Shown piece by piece: positions 28,275 to 36,403 of a stretch of 64,000 nucleotides of DNA. The stretch spans positions 3,709 through 67,708 of the forward strand of contig CAZTZL010000006.1 in NCBI GenBank assembly GCA_964617625.1, in the 5' to 3' direction. The first letter of the stretch is position 1; every line of letters starts with the position of its first letter. The notes beneath the pieces were generated by a model. That model had not been told where the DNA came from. It made no database searches and saw only the letters and a list, made by a program, of their open reading frames with translations. The DNA comes from CAZTZL01 sp964617625 (GTDB lineage: Bacteria > Zhuqueibacterota > QNDG01 > DSAB01). Both the position numbers and the translations under genes were made by a program.

Positions 28275-29243
28275 TTACCATCGGATCAGAGCAAATGCAA
28301 CAGACAATCCGGCTCCCGTACCACCGAGGAGAAGCAGGTCGCCCCGTTTGAGCTGTCCTTTTTGATGGGCAATGGCCAAAGCCATCGGGATGGAAGCAGA
28401 AATACAGTTGCCGTATTTGGATACGATATTGATGACTTTATTGAGATCAAAACCATATTCCGAAGCCGCTTCGATGGCGTGCTTGGATGCTTGATGTGGA
28501 ATCAGCCAGTCAATATCTTCGGGAGTGATATTGTTCCTCTCAAATAATACCTTGAGAGTTTCTTTCACCCGGTCCCGGGCCATGCGGTATACTTTGGGTC
28601 CTTTCATGGTAAAGTAATAATCTTCGGGAGTCGATTTCCCCTGCTGATAAGGGGGACACCGCGTCCCGGCACCCCTGAACTCGGTGAGTTCCGCACCTTC
28701 CGGCCATGTGGTCATCTCCCAATCAAGGACGGCGCTCTGCTCATTTTCGGGAGCGGGTTCCACAACAGCGGCCGCAGCTCCGTCACCAAAAAGCGACGCA
28801 CTTTCCGGTTCTTTTAAATTCCTCCACGGTGTTCCTGTTTCGGCGGAGACAATGAGAATCCGTTTATAGGATTTGGATTGTATTAAAGCCGAAGCGGTCA
28901 TCAATGCGACCAGAAACGACAAGCAGGTGGCATGCGTGGACCATGCGGGAATACCGGTCAGACCCAGTTCCCGTTGAATAAATACGGAACTGTCGGGGAT
29001 GAGCTGAAGCGGAGTGGTGGAAGCATTCAATATACAATCGGGATCGGGCCCGCTGCCCAGGGCTTCTCTGGCCGCCCTGGCTGCTATCACGTCCATGGGT
29101 TCTTCCGCAATGCGTCTTTCTTCGACTCCTGTTCGGGAAATGATCCATTCCTTGCTTCTTCCGATGAGTCCGGACAGTTCTTCGGCAGTTTGAATTTTCG
29201 TGGGGATGTATAATCCTGTAGAAACAATTTTAACTTTCTGCAT
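28275..29243 (-). CDS. 3-oxoacyl-ACP synthase III (KAS III/FabH-like) condensing enzyme
   Basis: 322 residues, the usual length of the family. The catalytic triad is intact: Cys in ATCLSF (about 107), His in IPHQASKHA (about 249) and Asn in YGNCISAS (about 278). The C-terminal GGTGAGLSVAFALIRW closes the thiolase fold. It is surrounded by sulfur-transfer genes rather than fatty-acid genes, so a specialised role is likely, such as building an alkyl or aryl chain that is then sulfated. FabH-like enzymes of this kind serve lipid, olefin and secondary-metabolite pathways. AAAAGGAACGG precedes the ATG. Housekeeping FabH cannot be excluded from sequence alone. Confidence 0.88.
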   Translation of the reverse strand: MQKVKIVSTGLYIPTKIQTAEELSGLIGRSKEWIISRTGVEERRIAEEPMDVIAARAAREALGSGPDPDCILNASTTPLQLIPDSSVFIQRELGLTGIPAWSTHATCLSFLVALMTASALIQSKSYKRILIVSAETGTPWRNLKEPESASLFGDGAAAAVVEPAPENEQSAVLDWEMTTWPEGAELTEFRGAGTRCPPYQQGKSTPEDYYFTMKGPKVYRMARDRVKETLKVLFERNNITPEDIDWLIPHQASKHAIEAASEYGFDLNKVINIVSKYGNCISASIPMALAIAHQKGQLKRGDLLLLGGTGAGLSVAFALIRW

Positions 29244-29289
29244 TCCGTTCCTTTTAATCGTTCGTGGAAATGATGTGATGCTTAACAGC

Positions 29290-32172
29290 TTATTTTATGA
29301 TGACCATCTTTCTTGTTTTAATCTGATTCTCTCCCGTCACCAATTTATAAAAATAAATTCCGGTAGTCAATTTGGACGCATCGAAGTGAACCGTATATCG
29401 GTCTGGAGATTGATTCTCATCCACCAGCAGGGCGACTTCTTTCCCAAGCAAGTTATAAATTTTCAGCGAGACATGACTTCTTTTTGGAATTGTATAGGTG
29501 ATTCTGGTTTCCGAGTTAAACGGATTGGGATAATTTTGAGACAGTCCAAAGTCCATGTTTTTTATCTGGCTTTCATCAACCGCGCTGACCGTGTCAATAA
29601 TGGAAAATGATAGATCGCTCATGTCCGAAACGGCAGGATTCTCCGAACTTTTAATCGAGATTTTGTAATTGGAATTGAGGCCGAGGCCGACAGGAATGTC
29701 CCAACGGTATCCACCGGTATTGGATACAGTATCGATCAGCATTAAATAGGAATCATTTTGGTAGAGTTCGATGATCACGTCGTCTTCGATGATGTCATCC
29801 CACTGGATAAAGTATTTCAGGCCCCTCTGCCATGATTCACCACCGTTGGGAACCATGATCGTAATGTAAGGTGCTGTGGTTTGAAACATTTGGGGATTTG
29901 ACCACTCACTCTGGCCCGCGTCGTTTGACGATTTGACGCGCCAGTAGTATGTTGCATTTTGAGCAGGGGAAACCAGATCGTATACGGCACTTTTCCGGCC
30001 GGTTTCGTTGACAATGATATTCGAAAATTGTGGATCGGTCGAAATTTGAAGATCATACGAGTTGACGTATCCGACAGGCGTCCATTCCAGCCGCACAGGC
30101 CGGGTCTGATCGACTTTTCCCGAATCAGCCGGTGAAACAAGTAAAGGAGAAAAGGTCATCGATTTCAAGTCCTGTTGAGTGAAAACGAATTCGCCCTGGA
30201 AAGAACCCTGTCTCGAAACGGTCGCTTTGACATTTCTTGTGACATGGTTGTATTCTGTGGGCAGTGGAATGAATGTGTTTCCGGCAAATTCCCGGTAATA
30301 TACAAGAATGGAATCGGGATACTGAAAATTGAAAAAGTCCGCGTCGAACAGGACGTCGACATGGTAATTGTATATATTGAACGACTCCGCTGTGATCTTG
30401 AAGGGAAGGACCGTGGGTGGTTTACCGAAAAACAAAGGTTGAATCGGTCCGTAATTATACTGTGAGATTGTCGCTTCGTTGTATCCGAATCCGCCCATTG
30501 AATTAAATTCGAGAGTGACTCCTGTTGTCCCGCTATAATTTGAGAATTCGTAAGGATCGCCTGCGTGCAAAGATTCTTTTGTCACTTCCGCTGCTGGCAG
30601 ACCTCCGTTCCAGTTGAAACGGAAAGCGCGGTAGCTGGTAAAAAGCAGTTTGTTAAAGGCCAGTTCAAAAACCACATTCCCTGCCGGGTCGACTTCCGTG
30701 ACCGCGGTTTTCCCCAGCATGGAAGCAATTCCCCAACCGATCAATGTGTTTCCGTTGGGCAGACGCTGGGCATTGCCCATGACCGAAGTATAGATATCGG
30801 GACTGTGTCGGTATTCCCAGACATTGGTGGCTGTTTTGCCGGTTTCATCAATCTGATACTCCACGACACGGGTATAGGGTCTTAATTCGGGATCACCGTC
30901 ATCAAAGACAGTGATGTTTCCATTATCGATTCTGCGGACATCGTGCTGCCACATGAAATAAATCGGCGCGTTTTCCTGACTTTCGTTGATAAATGTAAAT
31001 TCGTTGTTCTTGCCGCCCATTCTCCAGATGATTTCGCCGGTCTGCCTGCTGACTTTTGTGATTTCTGCCAGAGCCATCGCAGAAATGAGAAGGTTGCCGT
31101 CGTGATCGAGTTCGATGGAATTGATGTGGATCGCGTCGAACATGGATTGTGTCAGATCCTGATACGAATCGGTCAGATTGTAGTGATCCCAGCTTCTCCA
31201 CTGAAAAACGACATTCTTGTCCGCATCCAGTTCCTGAACGACCGACCCGGCCACCAGAGCCCCCGGATGGCCTCCGGGCACGATTCCGCTCATATCCACA
31301 GGCTGAAGATCGTAGGCCAGCATCAGGGCATGGCCGTTGGGCAGCCACTGAAATTCGTGTGAATCGGCGATGTATCCGTTCCCCATTTCGAAACTGTCCA
31401 CGACCGTGTAGGTGTTATCCATCATGTAAAATTTGGTGGGCCCCCCTCCCACAAATGAGTGGTATTCGTACATGACACCGTAAGCAAGCATGCCGTTGGG
31501 CAGGACTTTGAAGTCCACGGGAGCGCCCGTAGTAATTTTTTTGTAATACTGAATTTCTCCCGAATTGTCCACAATCACATTGTATCCGTCGCCCGAACTG
31601 AAATGGGTCGGGGAAAAGAAAATGGTTCCTGCAGAGGTATCTCCGGTCGTCTGGACTTCGAAGGTAGGGAAATCCGAAGGCAGGGGATCGTCCGCTGTTT
31701 TCTGAATTTCGTTTTTGATTGCATCTGGGATCGAATACAGAGGATCCAGATCCGGAAGAACCCGGTACGGATTCAGCGTTTTATCGAGAGGCGTAATCGT
31801 GAATTGAAATGAAAACGGGGAAATCGGATTTCCCCTGAAATCTTTCAACCCTGGATTCAATGTCACTGTGACAATCTCTTTCGGATTAAACAGATGGTCC
31901 GCTTTGAAAATCACGGTTTTTCTATCCTCTGAAAGGACAATCTGTCCCGCATAGTTCCCGTTCTGAGATCCGACTACTGTGATCAAATCCGGTTGCACAA
32001 GGCTCGATGCATCGAGATCGATTCCCGGGCGGATAATGATCTGGCTCGAGCGAGAATTGAATATGGAATTGTGTACCGGACTGATGTACTGCACGGATTC
32101 CGGCTTCTGGGCGCCGATCCATTTTGAAAAGAACAGTGTAGTGATCATTAATGTTGTTAACATTTTTTTCAT
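29290..32172 (-). CDS. Secreted arylsulfotransferase (ASST) paralogue 3, largest copy, with Ig, FnIII and Kre9/Knh1-like domains
   Basis: 960 residues from the ATG at 32172, chosen because AAGGGA lies 6 bases upstream; an in-frame ATG 20 codons earlier lacks such a site and would bury the signal peptide (MKKMLTTLMITTLFFSKWIGA). Order: SbsA-type Ig-like domain (about 30-130), ASST propeller (about 170-570) with His in ADSHEFQ (about 270), IHINSIELD (about 350) and WQHDVRRI (about 410), a FnIII domain (WTPVGYVNSYDLQIS...YYWRVKSSN), a Kre9/Knh1-like domain (PNGGESWQRGLKYFIQWDD) and a T9SS sorting domain (NYPNPFNSET). It lacks the jelly-roll domain of the other copies and is the most divergent paralogue. 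Confidence 0.87.
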   Translation of the reverse strand: MKKMLTTLMITTLFFSKWIGAQKPESVQYISPVHNSIFNSRSSQIIIRPGIDLDASSLVQPDLITVVGSQNGNYAGQIVLSEDRKTVIFKADHLFNPKEIVTVTLNPGLKDFRGNPISPFSFQFTITPLDKTLNPYRVLPDLDPLYSIPDAIKNEIQKTADDPLPSDFPTFEVQTTGDTSAGTIFFSPTHFSSGDGYNVIVDNSGEIQYYKKITTGAPVDFKVLPNGMLAYGVMYEYHSFVGGGPTKFYMMDNTYTVVDSFEMGNGYIADSHEFQWLPNGHALMLAYDLQPVDMSGIVPGGHPGALVAGSVVQELDADKNVVFQWRSWDHYNLTDSYQDLTQSMFDAIHINSIELDHDGNLLISAMALAEITKVSRQTGEIIWRMGGKNNEFTFINESQENAPIYFMWQHDVRRIDNGNITVFDDGDPELRPYTRVVEYQIDETGKTATNVWEYRHSPDIYTSVMGNAQRLPNGNTLIGWGIASMLGKTAVTEVDPAGNVVFELAFNKLLFTSYRAFRFNWNGGLPAAEVTKESLHAGDPYEFSNYSGTTGVTLEFNSMGGFGYNEATISQYNYGPIQPLFFGKPPTVLPFKITAESFNIYNYHVDVLFDADFFNFQYPDSILVYYREFAGNTFIPLPTEYNHVTRNVKATVSRQGSFQGEFVFTQQDLKSMTFSPLLVSPADSGKVDQTRPVRLEWTPVGYVNSYDLQISTDPQFSNIIVNETGRKSAVYDLVSPAQNATYYWRVKSSNDAGQSEWSNPQMFQTTAPYITIMVPNGGESWQRGLKYFIQWDDIIEDDVIIELYQNDSYLMLIDTVSNTGGYRWDIPVGLGLNSNYKISIKSSENPAVSDMSDLSFSIIDTVSAVDESQIKNMDFGLSQNYPNPFNSETRITYTIPKRSHVSLKIYNLLGKEVALLVDENQSPDRYTVHFDASKLTTGIYFYKLVTGENQIKTRKMVIIK

Positions 32173-32242
32173 ACCGTATCCCTTCGTTTTATCTATCAAG
32201 TTATTTAACTCTTTATAAAAAAACAAGTTCATTTCATTTTTG

Positions 32243-34534
32243 CTATTTAATCAATATCATTTTATGCACGTCCCGAAATGTTTCAGGATACTGGATTCCT
32301 TCCGCTTTCATTGTGTAAAAATAAATACCTGAACCGAGACGGCTTCCGTCGAATTGGATCTGGTGATCTCCCTGTTCGTAAACCGCGTCGCAGATTTCAT
32401 CTTCGAATTTCCCGAGGATATTATACAATTGGATTCTGACACGGTTCTTTGCAGGAACCGAGAAACAAATATTTGTTTGCGCATTAAAAGGATTCGGATA
32501 ATTGCCCCTGAGTTCGTACTGGTGTGGAGTCTGGTCAGGAGTTCGACTTACCTCCGATTCGATGATTCGCTTGAATGAAATATTGTCTATATGCACATTA
32601 ACATCGGAATTTCCCATAAAGAAAATAACCAGAGCGTTAAGGTCGCTTGGATCTTCCATGACGAAGGAAAACGTGTAATGGGTTTGCCCGGTCGTTAAAG
32701 ATATAGTTCCTGTTTTACTGTAATTGATGTAGGATTCGCCATTCTGAAGAATCATCGCCTCGACGGTTCGTTGTGCATCGGACCAGGCGTCAAATTCAAA
32801 TAGATATTGCTCGCCACGAATGACTTCCATACCGTCCTGAACCAGTGCGATTAGGGCGGCATCATTGCCTCCCTGTGCAATATTGACATGACATATACCA
32901 TCTTCAACTGACCAGTTTGCGGATGCAGGATTTTCATCGAAAAAATACCAGTTGGTTTTTTCGTTTGAAAAATCTCCGTTGAGGGCCATATTTGTACCGG
33001 GTTCGATAAAATTGGTATAACAATTTTCTTCGTTTGAATAATCACTTTCATTACCGAAAATATCCACAGACGCTACGCGGAAATAATATTGTTGCTGATT
33101 CTGCAGATTTGTGAGTGTTTTCAGAGTGACTTTTGAAGTGTCAATTAGTGTAGCCGGATTCGGTGAAGTCCCCCCGTAAATTTTATAATAATCCACATTG
33201 GGATCACCGAATTCATTGTATATCAACACGACAGCTTCCTTGTGGGATTCGACGATCAGATAAGGTTTGAGCGCTTTACCGTTCCACGGAAAACGGTATG
33301 TCCGGTAACACTGAAGACCGTCCTGGTACCACATTTCAAATGCAACTTCACTGTTCTGCCGGACCTCAGTCAGTATAGGCAGAGACCCGTTTGCCCAATT
33401 GATTACCGTGTTCCCATTGTGCAATCGCTGTGCGTTACCCATATAACTGGAATAGCTGCCATGGGGATTCCGGTATTCCCAAATCAGGGTCGCCTTCATA
33501 TTCAGTGTATCGAGTTCATATTCGACTGCGCGGGATAATGGAGGAGAGTGTCTGTTCCCGTTATCGAAAACCGTGTAATGGCCATTCTCCAGTACATTGA
33601 TATCGTGCTGCCACGAAAATCCGTTGAGATCATCGCCGATGAAATTGAATTGATTGTTTTTGCCTCCCAATCTCCAGATAATTTCACCGGTGTGCCGGTT
33701 GATTTTTGTAACCTCGTTAAGATATCGGCTCGACAGCAAGATATGCCCATCAAGGTCAATATCGACGGCATTCATGTGGGGGAAATAGATTGTGCCCGCT
33801 CTGAGATTCTGGCCCTGGCCCACCATGTCGTCGATTGTAAAAAGGTCCCATGGACTCCACTGATGTACAAGTGTGCCGGATGGATCGAATTCCTGAATCA
33901 TGGACCAGTGCACTGTGGCGTCGGTTTGACCCCCGTTTACATACTGGCTCATATCAATCCCAGAGCTGTCGTAGCAGGCAATGAGGAAGTAGCTGCCGTC
34001 CTCGAGCATTTTTAAATCATGTTCGTCTATCCAGTAACCGTTTGCTGCATGAATTGAATCAACAATCGCATAATTTTGATTGAGAACAATATAGCCCATG
34101 TTTTTATTGCCATCAAAAACATCCGGCTTCCCGTAACTGGCCCTGACGATCATGGTCAGCATGCCGTTGTCTTCCACCTTAAAATTACGCTGGGTATACG
34201 GGGTTCTCCAATACCAGACGGGTAATCCTGCATTATCCAGAATCATCGTATAAGGCTGTCCAAACCTGTTGTTCAGGAAAATGTACCCGGTATCGGGATT
34301 ATCGTTGATTGTGATTGCTATTCTAGGGAAATCGGAGGGGACGGAGACGCCGTTTGCGGTAATCGTCGCGTTTTCGAATGTCCGCGGTCCGGCAGATTGT
34401 AAAAACCGTTTGTTCCATTCCTTCAATGCCGATGAAATGGATTTATTGCTATCGGATTGAGCAAAAGTAAATTGATGCAGGAATAAAAGAATTGCTGCGG
34501 TTCCGATTTTGATTTTTCCGATTCTATTTTCCAT
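32243..34534 (-). CDS. Secreted arylsulfotransferase (ASST) paralogue 4
   Basis: 763 residues: signal peptide (IGTAAILLFLHQFTFAQ), ASST propeller from GVSVPSDFPRIAITIN (about 60-445), FnIII-like segment (about 430-500), jelly roll from NMALNGDFSNEKTNW and a T9SS sorting domain (NYPNPFNAQTNICF). Conserved histidines: IDEHDLKM (about 170), PHMNAVDID (about 253) and WQHDINV (about 308), with SSRYLNEVTKINRHTGEI between the last two. It pairs most closely with paralogue 5, with the same C-terminal YNILGKFE and DVHKMILIK ending. It is 70 bases upstream of paralogue 3 and 28 bases downstream of paralogue 5, consistent with one transcript. Confidence 0.88.
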   Translation of the reverse strand: MENRIGKIKIGTAAILLFLHQFTFAQSDSNKSISSALKEWNKRFLQSAGPRTFENATITANGVSVPSDFPRIAITINDNPDTGYIFLNNRFGQPYTMILDNAGLPVWYWRTPYTQRNFKVEDNGMLTMIVRASYGKPDVFDGNKNMGYIVLNQNYAIVDSIHAANGYWIDEHDLKMLEDGSYFLIACYDSSGIDMSQYVNGGQTDATVHWSMIQEFDPSGTLVHQWSPWDLFTIDDMVGQGQNLRAGTIYFPHMNAVDIDLDGHILLSSRYLNEVTKINRHTGEIIWRLGGKNNQFNFIGDDLNGFSWQHDINVLENGHYTVFDNGNRHSPPLSRAVEYELDTLNMKATLIWEYRNPHGSYSSYMGNAQRLHNGNTVINWANGSLPILTEVRQNSEVAFEMWYQDGLQCYRTYRFPWNGKALKPYLIVESHKEAVVLIYNEFGDPNVDYYKIYGGTSPNPATLIDTSKVTLKTLTNLQNQQQYYFRVASVDIFGNESDYSNEENCYTNFIEPGTNMALNGDFSNEKTNWYFFDENPASANWSVEDGICHVNIAQGGNDAALIALVQDGMEVIRGEQYLFEFDAWSDAQRTVEAMILQNGESYINYSKTGTISLTTGQTHYTFSFVMEDPSDLNALVIFFMGNSDVNVHIDNISFKRIIESEVSRTPDQTPHQYELRGNYPNPFNAQTNICFSVPAKNRVRIQLYNILGKFEDEICDAVYEQGDHQIQFDGSRLGSGIYFYTMKAEGIQYPETFRDVHKMILIK

Positions 34535-34562
34535 TGTGTAGCTACCTGTTTCCTGGCAATGA

Positions 34563-36272
34563 TTATCTAATCAATATCATTTTATGTACGTTCTGATATA
34601 TTTGATTATCTTTGATTCCCTCTGCCTTCATTGTACAGAAGTAGATCCCCGAACCGAGCCGGTTTCCATCAAATTTGATCTGGTATTCTCCTTGATCGTA
34701 GATTGTATTGCAGATCTTTTTTTCAAATTTTCCGAGAATATTGTAAAGATCGATCCTGACTCGGCTTGTTTGGGGAACCGAGAAACAAATGCTTGTCTGG
34801 GCATTAAAGGGATTCGGATAGTTGCCCCTGAGATTGTATTGCAGGGGAGTCCGGTCAGCACTTTCACTGACATCCGATTTGATGACGTGTTTGAATGAAA
34901 TATTGTCGAGGTAAACATCACCGTTTGAGGTCCCCATCAGGAAGGCCAAATAGGCGTTGAAATCACTTGGATCTTCCATCGTAAAAGGGTATGAATAATG
35001 GATCGGTTTGGTTGTCAGCAAACTTGGTCCCGTTCTGCTGTAGTTGGTGAATTGACCGCCGTATTGTATAATCACCGCTTCAATGGTTCTCTGTACATCA
35101 GACCAGGCGTCAAATTCAAAGAGATACTGTTCGCCCCGAATTGCCTCCATGCCGTCCTGTACCAGCAGGATTTGATCGATGGAGTTGCCTCCCTGTGAGA
35201 CTCTGATGTGGCTGACACCGTCTTCAACCGACCAGTCTGCCGAAGCGGGTGGCTGGCTTATAAAAGTCCAGTTTGCCTCGTGGCTTGAAAAACTCCCGTT
35301 ACGGACCATGTTTGATCCCGGGTTGATGAAATTGGTCATAGTATTTTCTTCATTGGAATAGCCGCTTTCCTGGCCGTAAATATCCACTGCCGTGACACGA
35401 ANNNNNNNNNNNNNNNNNNNNNNNNNNNNNNNNNNNNNNNNNNNNNNNNNNNNNNNNNNNNNNNNNNNNNNNNNNNNNNNNNNNNNNNNNNNNNNNNNNN
35501 NGTGACCTCCGGTTAAGGGATCTTCCGTACTGTGAAGGTCCCGGATATCAAAATGGCCCCAGGCGCGCCACTGATAAATCAGGCTGTCGTCGGTAGTAAA
35601 CTCCTGAATCACGCTTTCCCTTATAGTCGCGTGGGCCGATCCGCCATCTACGTACTGGCTCATGTCCACGGTGCTGTCTTTGGTAGCGATGAGAAGATAT
35701 CCCCCATCTTCCAGTACCTGCAGCTCGTGTTCATCCGTGCGGTATCCGCTCGTTGTCCGAAAGGTTTTGATGTAATTATAATTTTGATCCAGAGCGATGT
35801 GTGCAAGTCCGTCTTCGTAACCTAACCAGATCAGCATAGTCAGCCAGCCGTTTTTCTGTACCTTGAAATCGCGTCTTCTGTCGTTATTGGGTGTTCGCAG
35901 GTACCAGATGGGGGAACCGTAGTTGTCCAGGATCATGTTAAAGGGATGGTAATCCCGCCAGTTGTTGAGGAAGATGTATCCTTCGGAAGAATCGTTATTC
36001 ACTGAAATATACACCCGCGGGAAATCGGCCGGTATAGAGACTCCATTGGGCATGATCGTGGCCGTTCTCTTGGCCGGCGCAGACTTTGACTGCATGATTG
36101 GAATATGAATTGTCGAACAAGGCGAAAAGATTCCTTTTTCCGGAATAGAAAGAGAGGGGTTACTATTCGAATCGCTCCCAGGCAAGGGCATAAAGCCATT
36201 CAGCAGCAGAAAGGTCACGGTTAAGGCGGTTTTTATTGCTCTCGCTATTTCGTTTCTCTTTTTCATTTTCAT
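34563..36272 (-). CDS. Secreted arylsulfotransferase (ASST) paralogue 5, interrupted by an assembly gap
   Basis: The frame spans a 100-N gap (35402-35501) and happens to stay in register, giving 569 codons. Compared with paralogue 4, about 200 residues of the propeller are missing, including the HMN and QH-x-x-R histidine motifs, so the true gap is probably nearer 700 bases than 100. What remains is a signal region (about 13-32), the N-terminal ASST part with TDEHELQVL (His about 180), the FnIII edge VTAVDIYGQESGYSNEE, a jelly roll from NMVRNGSFSSHEANW and a T9SS sorting domain (NYPNPFNAQTSICF). I take it as an intact gene broken by assembly, but an unusual real copy cannot be ruled out. Confidence 0.8.
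   Translation of the reverse strand: MKMKKRNEIARAIKTALTVTFLLLNGFMPLPGSDSNSNPSLSIPEKGIFSPCSTIHIPIMQSKSAPAKRTATIMPNGVSIPADFPRVYISVNNDSSEGYIFLNNWRDYHPFNMILDNYGSPIWYLRTPNNDRRRDFKVQKNGWLTMLIWLGYEDGLAHIALDQNYNYIKTFRTTSGYRTDEHELQVLEDGGYLLIATKDSTVDMSQYVDGGSAHATIRESVIQEFTTDDSLIYQWRAWGHFDIRDLHSTEDPLTGGHXXXXXXXXXXXXXXXXXXXXXXXXXXXXXXXXXXRVTAVDIYGQESGYSNEENTMTNFINPGSNMVRNGSFSSHEANWTFISQPPASADWSVEDGVSHIRVSQGGNSIDQILLVQDGMEAIRGEQYLFEFDAWSDVQRTIEAVIIQYGGQFTNYSRTGPSLLTTKPIHYSYPFTMEDPSDFNAYLAFLMGTSNGDVYLDNISFKHVIKSDVSESADRTPLQYNLRGNYPNPFNAQTSICFSVPQTSRVRIDLYNILGKFEKKICNTIYDQGEYQIKFDGNRLGSGIYFCTMKAEGIKDNQIYQNVHKMILIR
35402..35501. other. Assembly gap of 100 N inside ASST paralogue 5
   Basis: A fixed-length N run inside a repeat-rich paralogue array. 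Repeat collapse is the likely cause, so the number of ASST copies in this genome could be higher than eight. Confidence 0.95.
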
Positions 36273-36403
36273 GGGCTATTCCTGATTTACGAGAGCAATG
36301 TTTGTTTTCTTATTTGTAACAGTGTTAAATTACCTTTCATGAATGATCATTATATTATCTCGAAATGTCAATGCGATCATCCAATGTTCATGAACTCTTT
36401 CGA

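Noticed and set aside
29290..32232. Start of ASST paralogue 3 at 32232
   Set aside because: It would place 20 polar residues before the signal peptide; the ATG at 32172 has the better ribosome-binding site.
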